Assembly (NCBI RefSeq): GCF_014529705.1
Contig: NZ_JAANIH010000005.1
Span: forward strand, 141,010-205,009
DNA: 64,000 nucleotides
From: Bradyrhizobium campsiandrae
Lineage (GTDB): Bacteria; Pseudomonadota; Alphaproteobacteria; Rhizobiales; Xanthobacteraceae
Reading direction: 5' to 3'
Part shown: positions 45,705 through 54,650 of the stretch, in pieces
Position numbering within the stretch: position 1 is the first letter of the stretch
Layout of the letters: every line of letters starts with the position of its first letter
The notes under the pieces: model-generated
The model's input: the letters and a program-made list of their open reading frames with translations, nothing else
Told to the model about the DNA's origin: nothing
Database searches by the model: none
Program-made: the position numbers and the translations under genes

Positions 45705-46181
45705 TCAGGCGCTGACCCGGCCGCCGGCGACGGCGAGGATGGCATTGATGATCGGCTCATAGCCGGTGCAGCGGCAGATATTGCCGGAGATGGCCTCGAT
45801 GACCTCGTCGCGGCTCGGCGAGGGGTTGCGGTCGAGCAGGGCTTTTGCAGCCATCAACATGCCTGGCGTGCAGTAGCCGCACTGGGCGGCAAAATTGTCG
45901 GCGAAGGCGCGCTGCAGCGGATGCAGGTTCGGTCCCTGCTTCATGCCGTCGAGCGTTTCGACCGAGCGTCCAGTCACAGTCTCTGCCAGGGTCAGGCAGG
46001 AGAGGTGAAGCTCACCATCGATCATCACACTACAGGTGCCGCAGCCGCCCTGGCCGCAGCCGAATTTCGGCGTCATATCGCCGATCAGCTCGCGCAGCGC
46101 CACCAACAGATTGGTGCCGCCGTCGACGAAGATCGCGACCTCGCGCCCGTTGTGACGAAATTGCAAGGGAATCTTGGACAT
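45705..46181 (-). CDS. Molybdenum hydroxylase iron-sulfur subunit (CoxS-like)
   Basis: The 158-residue protein carries two [2Fe-2S] clusters. The plant-ferredoxin-type motif is FGCGQGGCGTCSVM with a further Cys in LSCLTL; the second, helical motif is QCGYCTPGM and GNICRCTGYEPI. It passes electrons from the molybdenum centre to the FAD subunit. The ATG at 46181 (MSKIPLQFRHNG) follows the FAD-subunit stop by 5 bases. Confidence 0.94.
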   Translation of the reverse strand: MSKIPLQFRHNGREVAIFVDGGTNLLVALRELIGDMTPKFGCGQGGCGTCSVMIDGELHLSCLTLAETVTGRSVETLDGMKQGPNLHPLQRAFADNFAAQCGYCTPGMLMAAKALLDRNPSPSRDEVIEAISGNICRCTGYEPIINAILAVAGGRVSA

Positions 46182-46186
46182 TGGCT

Positions 46187-47005
46187 CTATTCCTGTCCGG
46201 ACAGCAGGCGGCGCAGATGAACGCCGACGATCTCGCGGCGATACCACGCGCTGCCCAGCGCGTTGTCGGAGGGCGATGTTCCTTCGGTGGCAGCGGATGC
46301 CGCGGCGGCAATGGTCGCCGCATCCAGCGAACGGCCCTCGAGCGCCCGCTCGGCCGCGCGTGCGCGGATCTGCGTCGGAGCCATTGAGCCCAGCGCGATC
46401 CGGGCCCCAGCGATCCGGCCTCCCGAGATCGGCAGATGCGCGGCCAGCGTGATGACCGAACCGCCCTTCGGCTTGATGCGCGCGATCTTGCGATAGCGGA
46501 ATGCCTCGACGCTTGCCGGCCGGGTGCACGAGATCGACAGCACCAACGTCCCGGCCTGCCGATCGCGCGCCTGCAGGAATTCTTCGATTCCGATATCGCG
46601 CGAGCCAAAGCCGCCTTGCACAGCGACGGTGGCATCGAGCGCCAGCAGCGCGACGGTGAAATCCCCGTAGGGGTTCGGCGCAAAGAGGTTGCCGCCAACG
46701 GTGCCCATGTTGCGTACCGCCGGGCCGCCGATGGAACGGGCAGGGGCGTGCAGGAAGGAAAGGTCACGCTCGGCAAGGATGCGCGCGAAGGTGACGCTGG
46801 CGCCCAGCGTGACGCGCGGGCCGGAGGCTTCGATCCGGGTCAGCGCCTGGTCCTGTGCGCGAACGATGGTCGAGATCGAAACGTCGCCCTCGTTCAGCGC
46901 CCGCATCACCAGCGTGCCTCCGCCGAGATAGCGCGCGCTGCGGTCCGAGGACAGCGCTCCGGCCGCCTCGCTGGCGCTCGCAAAGGTCTTCACTGTCACG
47001 GCCAT
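46187..47005 (-). CDS. Molybdenum hydroxylase FAD subunit (CoxM-like)
   Basis: This 272-residue protein binds FAD through the two standard elements, ARYLGGGTLVMRA and RNMGTVGGNLFAPNPYGD. The C-terminal part has the FRYRKIARIKPKGGSVI and LGSMAPTQIRA blocks of CoxM. It accepts electrons from the iron-sulfur subunit. The ATG directly abuts the stop of the SRPBCC gene, and the iron-sulfur subunit gene follows after 5 bases, giving the order M-S-L. Confidence 0.93.
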   Translation of the reverse strand: MAVTVKTFASASEAAGALSSDRSARYLGGGTLVMRALNEGDVSISTIVRAQDQALTRIEASGPRVTLGASVTFARILAERDLSFLHAPARSIGGPAVRNMGTVGGNLFAPNPYGDFTVALLALDATVAVQGGFGSRDIGIEEFLQARDRQAGTLVLSISCTRPASVEAFRYRKIARIKPKGGSVITLAAHLPISGGRIAGARIALGSMAPTQIRARAAERALEGRSLDAATIAAAASAATEGTSPSDNALGSAWYRREIVGVHLRRLLSGQE

Positions 47006-47449
47006 CTAGGCGGCCTCCTTCAGATGGCGGCGGATTGCGTCGAATCCGGCTTGATAAATGTTTTCAGCGACCATGTGGGCGATGCGGTCGCGATCCTCCG
47101 GCTTCGTGGTGAAGCGGGATTCCCAATGCCAGAAGGTGCGGTCGCCGTCGGTCACCGGCAGCAGGCGGACATGGGCGACGTAGTTGAACATCGGGATCGG
47201 GGTATCGAGCAGGCAGTAGCTGAAGCTTTGTTCGAGATCGGACAGTGCCAGCAATTGCTCGCGCAGCTCGGCGCCGTCCTTGAGCTTGAAGCGCCTGACG
47301 CAGCCGATCTTGTCCGATGCCTGCGCGCGTTCGATGGAAGAGGTTGCGACTGCGGGGTGCCAGCGATCATGCCCGTTGAAATCGCGCAGCACCGACCAAG
47401 CCGCATCGGTCGGCGCATCGAGGATGGTGCTCTTGACGATGTGTGGCAC
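47006..47449 (-). CDS. SRPBCC (CoxG-related) protein, copy 2
   Basis: This 147-residue START-like protein has the pattern AWSVLRDFNGHDRWHPAV, DKIGCVRRFKL and VTDGDRTFWHWE. It is clearly related to its upstream neighbour over the whole length. Unlike classical CoxG it has no C-terminal membrane segment. CoxG-type proteins help attach CO dehydrogenase to the membrane; others in the fold bind hydrophobic ligands. The start is GTG at 47449, 3 bases after the preceding stop. Confidence 0.85.
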   Translation of the reverse strand: MPHIVKSTILDAPTDAAWSVLRDFNGHDRWHPAVATSSIERAQASDKIGCVRRFKLKDGAELREQLLALSDLEQSFSYCLLDTPIPMFNYVAHVRLLPVTDGDRTFWHWESRFTTKPEDRDRIAHMVAENIYQAGFDAIRRHLKEAA

Positions 47450-47452
47450 CGG

Positions 47453-47890
47453 CTAGCCTCCGAACACGCGCTTGAGGGCATCGAACCCGCCCTGGAACAC
47501 GCCGCCGCCGATATTGGTGACGAGCTCGGGCTCCCGCTCCGGCGCGCAGTCGAATTCCGCGGTCCATTCCACAAACGTCTGGTCGCCGTCGGTGACGGGC
47601 GTGAGCCGGAGGGTCGCGACGTAATTCTCGACCCCCATCGGCGATTCCAGGATCGAATAGGTGCAGAACATGTCGTAATCCGAGAGCCCGAGCAGCTTCT
47701 CGCGGATGCGGTCGCCGTTGCGCAGGCGAAAGTCCCTGACGCAACCGATCTTGTCGGCGGGCTCGCCGCCTTCGATGCGGCTCTCGGCGATGGCCGGGTG
47801 CCAGTTCGGCAGGCCGTTGAAATCGCGCACCCGCGCCCAGACGCGATCGTTGCGGGCATTGACGACGGTGGAGACGTAGATGCGGGCCAT
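47453..47890 (-). CDS. SRPBCC (CoxG-related) protein, copy 1
   Basis: The 145-residue protein shares WARVRDFNGLPNWHPAI, DKIGCVRDFRL and VTDGDQTFVEWT with the next gene, so the two are tandem paralogues. Both belong to the SRPBCC/polyketide-cyclase-2 group with a ligand-binding cavity. The ATG lies 9 bases after the flotillin stop. A role as substrate or intermediate carrier for the hydroxylase, or as an assembly factor, is inferred from position. Confidence 0.85.
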   Translation of the reverse strand: MARIYVSTVVNARNDRVWARVRDFNGLPNWHPAIAESRIEGGEPADKIGCVRDFRLRNGDRIREKLLGLSDYDMFCTYSILESPMGVENYVATLRLTPVTDGDQTFVEWTAEFDCAPEREPELVTNIGGGVFQGGFDALKRVFGG

Positions 47891-47899
47891 GGCGCGACC

Positions 47900-50800
47900 T
47901 CAGCTCTTCTTCCGTGGCCCGCGCTCGGCCGGCGGCTCGCCACTACCTTCGGCCGCAGGCGTGGAGGCCGCAGGTTTCTCGCCGCCGCCCTTGCGCGCGG
48001 AGTCCTTGATGCCCTGCATGTCGCGGGCTTCGCGGATCAGGCCGGGCATCTTGGCGAGGCTGCCGCCCTCGACCCCGATGTCGGATAGGATGGAGTCGAT
48101 CAGCGGCGCCTGGACGCGATAACGCAAGGCGGAGTCGATCACCTCGTCAGTGGCGCTGCGGCCGCCATTGCCACCATTCCCATTGCCATTGAGACCGTCG
48201 ACCTGGAGGATGCGGATGCCCTCGATCTTCTCCATCGGCTTGACGCTCTCGCGCACGATTCCCTCGATGCGGTCGAGCAGCTTTCGGCGGAACAGCGAGT
48301 AGCGCGCCTGGTCGGTGAGTACGTTCTCCGCCTCGTTGAGCATCCGCTGCGCCTCGGCCTCGACGGCCGCGCGCACACGCTCGGCCTCGGCGGCAATCCG
48401 GGTCTCCTCGGCCTGCTTCTCGGCGAGCAGTACCTCGACCGTCTTGCGACGCTTTGCGATCTCGCTCTCGCGCGCTGTGATGACGCGTTCGGTGGCCTCG
48501 GTGGCGCGCATCCGGGCTTCCTCCGCCATCGCCTTGGCGGCCGATTCCTCAAGCGACTTCTGATGAATCGCGATCGCTTTCTCCATCAGGACCGTCTCGA
48601 CCTCCTTCTCACGGTTCACCTCCAGCTTGCGTAACTCGCGCTCGCGGCCGATCCGGGCTTCGTCGAGGCCACGATCAGAGGCGATGCGGGCACGCTCCAC
48701 TTCCTCGCGGGAGGCGATCTCGGCCTCCTGCAGCGACTGGACGCGGGCCACCTCGAGCTGCTCGATCGCGCGGCGGCGCTCCAGGCGGGCGGCCTCCAGC
48801 GCCTGCTCACGCGAGACATCTGTGGTCTCGACCTCCTTGCGGGCGACGATCTCGGCCTGCCGGACCTGGCGGTCCGCATCGATCCGCTCGGACTTCTTGG
48901 CGGACAGCGCGATGACGCGATCTTCGTCGGCGATCTCGATCGCCTTCTTCTGCTCGATATTGAGCACCTCGCGTTTCTTGGACGAATTGATCCGCTCGGC
49001 CTCCAGCGCCAGATCGACGGTAATGCGCTGGCGCTCGATGGCATCGCGCCGTTTCAGCTCGGCGGCTTCCAGAATGCCGGTGCGCTCGATCTCGAGCGAG
49101 CGCGTGTCGCGCTCGGCCTGGATGCGCTCGGCCGCGACCGCCTTCTCCTGGGCGATCCGGGCGGCCTCGATCGCCTCGCGCGAGGCGATGTCGGCTTCCT
49201 CGACGGCGCGATTGCGGGCGATCTCCAGCGAGCGAACGCGCTCCTCCTGGGCGATGCGCGAGGCCTCGGTGGTTTCGCGCGCGGCAATGCCGGCGACGTC
49301 GAGCGCCTGGTTGCGCTCGATCTCCAGTTGACGCGTGTTCTGCTCGGCGGCGATGCGCTCGGCGGCGAGCGTCCGCTCGCGGGCGATGCGGGCGGCTTCG
49401 ACGGCGCGCTGCGCCTCGATCTCGGCCTCCTGGATGGTGCGGACCTGCTGGATCTCGAGCGCACGCGTGCGCTCGTCGGAGGAGATGCGCTCGACATTGA
49501 CGGTCATGGTCTGGGAAATGCGGGCCTTCTCGGTGGCCTCGCGCGCGGCGATCTCGGCTTCGTCCACGGCGCGGGTGCGCTCGATCTCGCGGCGCCGCGT
49601 CTCCTCTTCGTTGGCGATGCGGGCATCGGTGACGACGCGGTCCTGCTGGATCCGGGCCTTCTCGATCGCCTCGCGGGCCGCGATCTCGGCTTCCTCGACC
49701 GTGCGCATCCGCTCGATCTCTCGCTGGCGGACCTCGCGCTCGGAGGCGATGCGGGTGGTGTCGATCGAGCGCTGGTTCGCGATCCTGGTCTTTTCGATCT
49801 CCTCGCGCGCCAGCAGCTCCTTCTCCTCGATGGTGCGGGTTCGCTCGATCTCCCTCTGACGGGTCTCGCGCTCCGAGGCGATGCGGGCTTCCGCGATCGC
49901 CTGGTCGTTGGCAATGCGGGCGCGCTCGATGGCCTCGCGGGCCGAAATCTGCGCCTGTTCGGCCTCAGTCTCGCGGAGCGCCCGTTCGCGGGCGACTTCC
50001 GTGCGCTGGAGCGCACGGCGCATCTCGATGTCGCGCTCCTGCTCGAGGCGCGCCGTCTCGCTCTCACGCTCGATCTCCAGCGCCTGCCGCTCGGCTTCGA
50101 GATTGCGGGAGCGAATCTTGATCATCGAGTCCTGCTCGATGTCGTTGCGCAGCTTCCTTTTGGCTTCGATGTCCTCCATCAGCCGCGTCAGGCCTTCCGC
50201 GTCGAACCGGTTCGACGGGTTGAAGAATTCGAGGTCGGTCTGGTCGAGATCGGTGATCGCGACGGATTCCAGCTCGAGGCCGTTCTGGGCGAGCGCCTCG
50301 GCCGCATTGGTCTTGACGCGCGCGACATAGTCGCCGCGCCGCTCGTGCATCTCCTCCATCGTCATTTCGGAGGCGACTGAACGGATCGCGGAGATGAACT
50401 TGCCGGCCAGCAGGGCGTGCAACTGCCCCGGTTCCATGGTGCGGCGGCCGAGCGTGGCGGCCGCGATCGAGACGGCTTCGCGGGTCGGCTGCACGCGAAC
50501 ATAGAAGTCGGCCTCGATGTCGACGCGCATGCGGTCGCGGGTGATCACGGCATCCTGCCGCGAACGCACGATGCCCATCGGCAGCACGTTCATGTTCACA
50601 GGCGTGTAGTCGTGGATGAACGGCAGCACGAAGGCGCCGCCATTGATCACCACGCGCTCGCCGAGGAAACCGGTCCGGACGAACGAGGTCTCCTTGGAGG
50701 ACCGATGGTAGAGCCAGTTCACGATATAGACGCCGACCACGATCACGACGATCGCGACGATCAGCCAGAGGATCAACTCACCGACCAGCATCCCTGACAT
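47900..50800 (-). CDS. Giant flotillin/YqiK-like SPFH protein
   Basis: The 966-residue protein has one N-terminal membrane helix (residues about 8-29, LILWLIVAIVVIVVGVYIV). An SPFH/Band 7 domain follows at about 33-205 (RVVINGGAFVLPFIHDYTPV, ITRDRMRVDIEADFYVRV). A very long charged helix runs from about 210 to 860. The C-terminal domain (IEGIRILQVDGL, VIDSALRYRVQAP) is typical of YqiK-type flotillins. E. coli YqiK has about 550 residues; the extra length here is all in the coiled coil. Such proteins form membrane scaffolds. It lies inside the operon between the TIM-barrel gene and the SRPBCC pair, suggesting that it organises the hydroxylase or transporter at the membrane. Confidence 0.88.
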   Translation of the reverse strand: MSGMLVGELILWLIVAIVVIVVGVYIVNWLYHRSSKETSFVRTGFLGERVVINGGAFVLPFIHDYTPVNMNVLPMGIVRSRQDAVITRDRMRVDIEADFYVRVQPTREAVSIAAATLGRRTMEPGQLHALLAGKFISAIRSVASEMTMEEMHERRGDYVARVKTNAAEALAQNGLELESVAITDLDQTDLEFFNPSNRFDAEGLTRLMEDIEAKRKLRNDIEQDSMIKIRSRNLEAERQALEIERESETARLEQERDIEMRRALQRTEVARERALRETEAEQAQISAREAIERARIANDQAIAEARIASERETRQREIERTRTIEEKELLAREEIEKTRIANQRSIDTTRIASEREVRQREIERMRTVEEAEIAAREAIEKARIQQDRVVTDARIANEEETRRREIERTRAVDEAEIAAREATEKARISQTMTVNVERISSDERTRALEIQQVRTIQEAEIEAQRAVEAARIARERTLAAERIAAEQNTRQLEIERNQALDVAGIAARETTEASRIAQEERVRSLEIARNRAVEEADIASREAIEAARIAQEKAVAAERIQAERDTRSLEIERTGILEAAELKRRDAIERQRITVDLALEAERINSSKKREVLNIEQKKAIEIADEDRVIALSAKKSERIDADRQVRQAEIVARKEVETTDVSREQALEAARLERRRAIEQLEVARVQSLQEAEIASREEVERARIASDRGLDEARIGRERELRKLEVNREKEVETVLMEKAIAIHQKSLEESAAKAMAEEARMRATEATERVITARESEIAKRRKTVEVLLAEKQAEETRIAAEAERVRAAVEAEAQRMLNEAENVLTDQARYSLFRRKLLDRIEGIVRESVKPMEKIEGIRILQVDGLNGNGNGGNGGRSATDEVIDSALRYRVQAPLIDSILSDIGVEGGSLAKMPGLIREARDMQGIKDSARKGGGEKPAASTPAAEGSGEPPAERGPRKKS
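48533..49951 (-). repeat. About 43 eleven-residue (33-bp) repeats in the flotillin gene
   Basis: From residue 284 the protein can be written as 31 successive 11-residue units, nearly all with a hydrophobic residue (Ile, rarely Leu) at position 2, for example RIASEREVRQR, EIERMRTVEEA, EIAAREAIEKA, RIQQDRVVTDA. Four units make a 44-residue (132-bp) super-repeat, seen six times in full and once as a 33-residue version. After residue 624 one irregular unit and a 3-residue shift occur, then about 11 more units follow to residue 756. Spacing of 11 predicts a right-handed or straight coiled coil rather than a heptad coil. Confidence 0.85.
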
Positions 50801-50827
50801 CTTTCCCTCCCTCGAACCTATCAGGCG

Positions 50828-51661
50828 TCAGCGCGCGCCGATCGCCTTGAATTGCCGCACCTGCTCCGTCAGCGCCCGCTCCACCGGCAGCCGCTCCATT
50901 GAGGAAGCGCCGTAGAAGCCGTGGCAATGGCGGGTGTTCTTCATGATGAAATCAGCGTCGGCGGGATCGGCGATCGGACCGCCATGGGCCAGCACCAGGA
51001 TCCCCGGATTGACGCTGAGCGCGGCGGAGGCCCAGATGTCGATCTGCGCGGGACAGTCCTCGAGCTTCGGCGCGGTCTGGGCGCCGATCGTGCCGCCGGT
51101 CGTCAGGCCCATGTGACAGACGATGATGTCGGCGCCGGCGATCGCCATCGCGGCGGCTTCCTTCTCGCTGAACACGTAGGGTGTCGTCAGCATGTCCTTG
51201 TCGTGCGCCTTGGCGATCATGTCGATCTCGAGCGCGTAGGACATGCCGGTCTCTTCGAGATTGGCGCGGAAGGTGCCGTCGATCAGGCCGACGGTCGGAA
51301 AGTTCTGGACACCCGCAAATCCGAGCGCCTTCAGCTGGTCGAGAAACACGTCCATGTCGCGGAACGGATCGGTGCCGTTGACGCCCGCAAGCACCGGCGT
51401 TCGGGTGACCACCGGCAGCACCTCGCCGGCCATTTCCAGCACGATGGCATTGGCATCGCCGTAAGCCATCAGGCCAGCGAGCGAGCCGCGGCCGGCCATG
51501 CGGTAGCGACCGGAATTGTAGATCACGATGAGATCGACGCCGCCGGCCTCCTCGCATTTTGCCGACAGGCCGGTGCCGGCGCCGCCGCCGACGATTGGCT
51601 CACCGCGCCTCGCCATGTCGCGAAACGTCTTCAGAAGGGCTGCGCGTTCAAACCTGGCCAT
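50828..51661 (-). CDS. TIM-barrel PEP-hydrolase-family protein (Tm-1 C-terminal-like)
   Basis: This 277-residue protein is a TIM barrel of the family annotated as phosphoenolpyruvate hydrolase-like. Recognisable parts are [54 protein letters not shown] and [16 protein letters not shown]. The tomato virus-resistance protein Tm-1 combines such a barrel with an N-terminal UPF0261 domain; here the UPF0261 domain is in the adjacent gene, 3 bases upstream. The substrate is unknown; the name does not prove PEP hydrolysis. Confidence 0.85.
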   Translation of the reverse strand: MARFERAALLKTFRDMARRGEPIVGGGAGTGLSAKCEEAGGVDLIVIYNSGRYRMAGRGSLAGLMAYGDANAIVLEMAGEVLPVVTRTPVLAGVNGTDPFRDMDVFLDQLKALGFAGVQNFPTVGLIDGTFRANLEETGMSYALEIDMIAKAHDKDMLTTPYVFSEKEAAAMAIAGADIIVCHMGLTTGGTIGAQTAPKLEDCPAQIDIWASAALSVNPGILVLAHGGPIADPADADFIMKNTRHCHGFYGASSMERLPVERALTEQVRQFKAIGAR

Positions 51662-51664
51662 CGG

Positions 51665-53875
51665 TCACCTCGCTAGTCTCCGCCGCGTGCCGGTGCGGCC
51701 GAACAGCGTTCGGAACGCGCTGGCGATGGCGGCGGCGAAGTCGGGATCGTTGATGTTCTTGGGCGTGCGAATGAGCTGGCGGTTGCCGGTCTGTCGCACG
51801 TTGCGTTCCAGCGCGCGGAACAGCGCGGCGTCAGCATCCGGATCCCAGAACGGCTGACCTCGCGCATCGAGCGCGGACACGCCGCCCTCGGGCAAGAAGA
51901 AGCGCACAGGGCCGTCCATCTGGTTGAGCCGGTCGGCGATCCAGCGGCCCATGCGCTCGTTCTCTTCGGCCGTGGTCCGCATCAGCGTCACCTGCGGATT
52001 GTGGACGTGGAATTTGCGGCCGCGGTAGCGCTCGGGGATGGTGTCGGGCGCGCCGAAATTGACCATGTCGAGCGCGCCGACCGAGCCGATATAGGGGAGG
52101 CGCGTGCGGATGATTGCGCCGAAGCGATCCTCGGTCGCAGGAAATACGCCTCCCATCAGGAGGTCGCAGATTTCAGTCGTGGTGAGGTCGATGACGCCCG
52201 AGAGCTGACCGGACTCGACGAGCTTTTCCATGGAACGGCCGCCGACCCCGGTGGCATGGAAGACCAGGCACTCGAAGTCATCGCGCAGATCGGCGGTGAT
52301 CTTCTGCACGGCCGGCGTGGTGACGCCGAACATGGTGATTCCGACCGAAGGCAGAGCGCCGGCCTCGCGCGTCGTCGCAGCAGGCGTATCGATCCGCGCC
52401 TTGACCATGCCGGCGAGCGCATTGGCACCGTTGGCCAGAACGGCGCGCGAGATCGAGTTCAACCCTTGGACGTCGGTGACCGAGTACATCATCGTGATAT
52501 CGGCGGGGCCGACATAAGGCCCGACGTCGCCCGAGGCGACCGAGGAGATGATCAGCTTTGGCACACCGACGGGAAGGGCGCGCATGGCCGGCGCGACCAG
52601 CGATGCCGCCCCCGAACCGCCGGCCGAGATCACGCCGGCGACATTGCCCTGACGCCGCAGCCAGTTGGCGAATGCATCGGCCATCGCGGTCACGGCAGTG
52701 CCCCGATCGGCGCCGAATACGGCGGATCCGCCGCGGCCGTGGTTCAGGGCAATCTCCTGCGCAGAGACATCGCAGCTGGAATGCCTGCCACTGGTCGAAA
52801 CATCGACCAGGCGGGTCCGGAGACCGGTTCCTGCGATGACGTCGCGGATGAAACGCAATTCGGTGCCCTTGGTGTCGAGCGTGCCGACGACCAGCACGAC
52901 CGGCGGGCCTGTGGTCGGCGGCGCCGCCGCCTCCCGCTGGCGCCGCATCGTCCCTTCCAGCCGTGCGACATGCGTCGAGACCGTGCGGGCTGCTGCCTCG
53001 ATGCGGGCGATGGGCACGGGTTGGGACCATCGCGTCGGCAGCGTCGGGTTGGAGATGTAAATGCGGATCGGCCCGTCAGGGCGCGGCGCCGGGGCGGGCC
53101 TCGTCTCGGGACCTGACGGGGAGATGTCGCCATCGGGCTCGAGTTCGGCGTGAAGTCCGACGCCGAGCAGGCGCTGCTGGAGCTCGCGGTCGGCGGCAAG
53201 TTGGCCGGAGTCGATGATGCGGTTGATGCGGCCATTGACCATGATCGCGACGTTGCGCGAGATCGCCGTGGCGACGCCGATGTTCTGCTCGATCACGAGC
53301 ACGGCCATGTCGTCATCCTCGCCGAGCTGGAGCAGCATGTCCTCAACCTGCGCGACGATGACGGGCGCGAGCCCTTCGGTCGGCTCGTCCATGATCAACA
53401 GATGCGGGTTGGTGAGCAGCGCTCGCGAGATCGCCAGCATCTGTTGCTCGCCGCCCGACAATTGGCCGCCACCGTGTCCCCTTCGTTCGGCGAGGCGCGG
53501 GAAGGTGTCGTAGATGCGCTCGATGGTCCAGGCCCCTTGCCGCATGCCACCGGCAAGCTGCAGATGCTCGTCGACGCTGAGCGAGCGCCAGAGACGGCGT
53601 CCCTGCGGCACATAGCCGACGCCGAGCCGGGCGATCTGCGCCGGCGGCCGCCGCGTGATGTCCTCACCGCGAACGCGGATCGAGCCACCGCTCACGCCAA
53701 CGAGGCCCATGATCGCCTTGCACAGCGTGGTCTTGCCCATGCCGTTGCGGCCGACGACGGAGAACACGCCGCTTTCCAGCGTGAGATCGACGCCCTGCAG
53801 CGCGTGCGAGTGACCATAGTAGACGTCGAGGCCGCGGACCTCGAGCGCGGCATTGCTGCGGCGGGTCTCAGTCAT
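51665..53875 (-). CDS. LivF ABC ATPase fused to Tm-1-like (UPF0261) domain
   Basis: Residues 1-240 are a branched-chain amino acid-type ABC ATPase: Walker [10 protein letters not shown] at 42-50, signature LSGGEQQ at 139-145 and Walker B LLIMDEP at 159-165. A Pro-rich linker with a helical segment spans about 245-322. Residues 325-736 form a UPF0261/Tm-1-like ATP-binding domain with [41 protein letters not shown] and [13 protein letters not shown] know of no role for this domain in transport. The gene overlaps livG by 8 bases, so the chain probably serves as the second ATPase of the transporter while also carrying an enzyme-like domain. Confidence 0.9.
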   Translation of the reverse strand: MTETRRSNAALEVRGLDVYYGHSHALQGVDLTLESGVFSVVGRNGMGKTTLCKAIMGLVGVSGGSIRVRGEDITRRPPAQIARLGVGYVPQGRRLWRSLSVDEHLQLAGGMRQGAWTIERIYDTFPRLAERRGHGGGQLSGGEQQMLAISRALLTNPHLLIMDEPTEGLAPVIVAQVEDMLLQLGEDDDMAVLVIEQNIGVATAISRNVAIMVNGRINRIIDSGQLAADRELQQRLLGVGLHAELEPDGDISPSGPETRPAPAPRPDGPIRIYISNPTLPTRWSQPVPIARIEAAARTVSTHVARLEGTMRRQREAAAPPTTGPPVVLVVGTLDTKGTELRFIRDVIAGTGLRTRLVDVSTSGRHSSCDVSAQEIALNHGRGGSAVFGADRGTAVTAMADAFANWLRRQGNVAGVISAGGSGAASLVAPAMRALPVGVPKLIISSVASGDVGPYVGPADITMMYSVTDVQGLNSISRAVLANGANALAGMVKARIDTPAATTREAGALPSVGITMFGVTTPAVQKITADLRDDFECLVFHATGVGGRSMEKLVESGQLSGVIDLTTTEICDLLMGGVFPATEDRFGAIIRTRLPYIGSVGALDMVNFGAPDTIPERYRGRKFHVHNPQVTLMRTTAEENERMGRWIADRLNQMDGPVRFFLPEGGVSALDARGQPFWDPDADAALFRALERNVRQTGNRQLIRTPKNINDPDFAAAIASAFRTLFGRTGTRRRLAR

Positions 53876-54650
53876 GGCCGCCTCCGAGATAGAGTTCCTG
53901 CACCTCGGGATCGGACTGGATTTCCTGCGGCAGGCCTTCCTTGAACACGCGGCCGTTGTGCATCATCGTGACGCTTTCGACGACGCGCAAGGCCACGTCC
54001 ATGTCGTGTTCGATGATGATGTAGCCGATATGAGCGGGCAGGGAGGTCAGGATCTCGATCAGCTCGGCCCGCTCGGTGGGCGACAGGCCCGCGGCCGGCT
54101 CGTCGAACAGGACGAAGCGCGGGGCGCCGGCAAGCGCGAGCGCGATCTCGAGCTGACGCTGCTGGCCATGCGCGAGCTCGGCCACGCGCTGGTCCTTCAC
54201 GGCGGACAGGTGTACGGCCTGCACGAGGTTGTCGGCGGCATGCATCAGGGCGTCGTTCTTTCCCGGACGCAGGAACGAGAAACGTCCGCGCGAGACGCCG
54301 CGGCAGGCGAGGTAGACGTTGTCCTGCACGCTGAGACCGGGAAACAGTGCCGAGATCTGGTAGGTCCGGCGCAGCCCGCGGCGGATGCGTTCATAGGGAG
54401 GGAAGTGGGTGACGTCCTCGCCAAAGAAGCGAATGGTGCCGGAGGAGGGCAGGAAGTCGCCGGTGATGCAGTTGAACAGCGTGGTCTTGCCGGCGCCGTT
54501 GGAGCCGAGGACCGCGCGCCGCTCGCCCGGACGCACTGTGATGGTGACGTCGGTCAGCGCGGCGAGCGCGCCGAACAGCCGCGTCACGCCGCGCAGCTCT
54601 AGCGCTGCGCCAGCGCCGACGGCGGAAAGCCGCTGGGCGACGCTATCCAT
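53868..54650 (-). CDS. livG: Branched-chain-type ABC transporter ATPase LivG
   Basis: The 260-residue ATPase has Walker [10 protein letters not shown] at 49-57, a LivG-type signature region [15 protein letters not shown] and Walker [16 protein letters not shown]. The long insertion after Walker A ([14 protein letters not shown]) is typical of LivG. It overlaps livM by 8 bases. In this family two different ATPases work together; the other is the LivF-Tm-1 fusion. Confidence 0.93.
   Translation of the reverse strand: MDSVAQRLSAVGAGAALELRGVTRLFGALAALTDVTITVRPGERRAVLGSNGAGKTTLFNCITGDFLPSSGTIRFFGEDVTHFPPYERIRRGLRRTYQISALFPGLSVQDNVYLACRGVSRGRFSFLRPGKNDALMHAADNLVQAVHLSAVKDQRVAELAHGQQRQLEIALALAGAPRFVLFDEPAAGLSPTERAELIEILTSLPAHIGYIIIEHDMDVALRVVESVTMMHNGRVFKEGLPQEIQSDPEVQELYLGGGHD

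Noticed and set aside
43075..47890. Calling the hydroxylase genes aerobic carbon monoxide dehydrogenase (coxMSL)
   Set aside because: Gene order fits, but the active-site loop reads AMRGFG, not the CoxL signatures, so only the Cox-like label was kept.
48533..49951. Direct repeats resembling a CRISPR or minisatellite array
   Set aside because: The periodic DNA is explained by eleven-residue coiled-coil units in an intact protein frame; there are no identical repeats with unique spacers.
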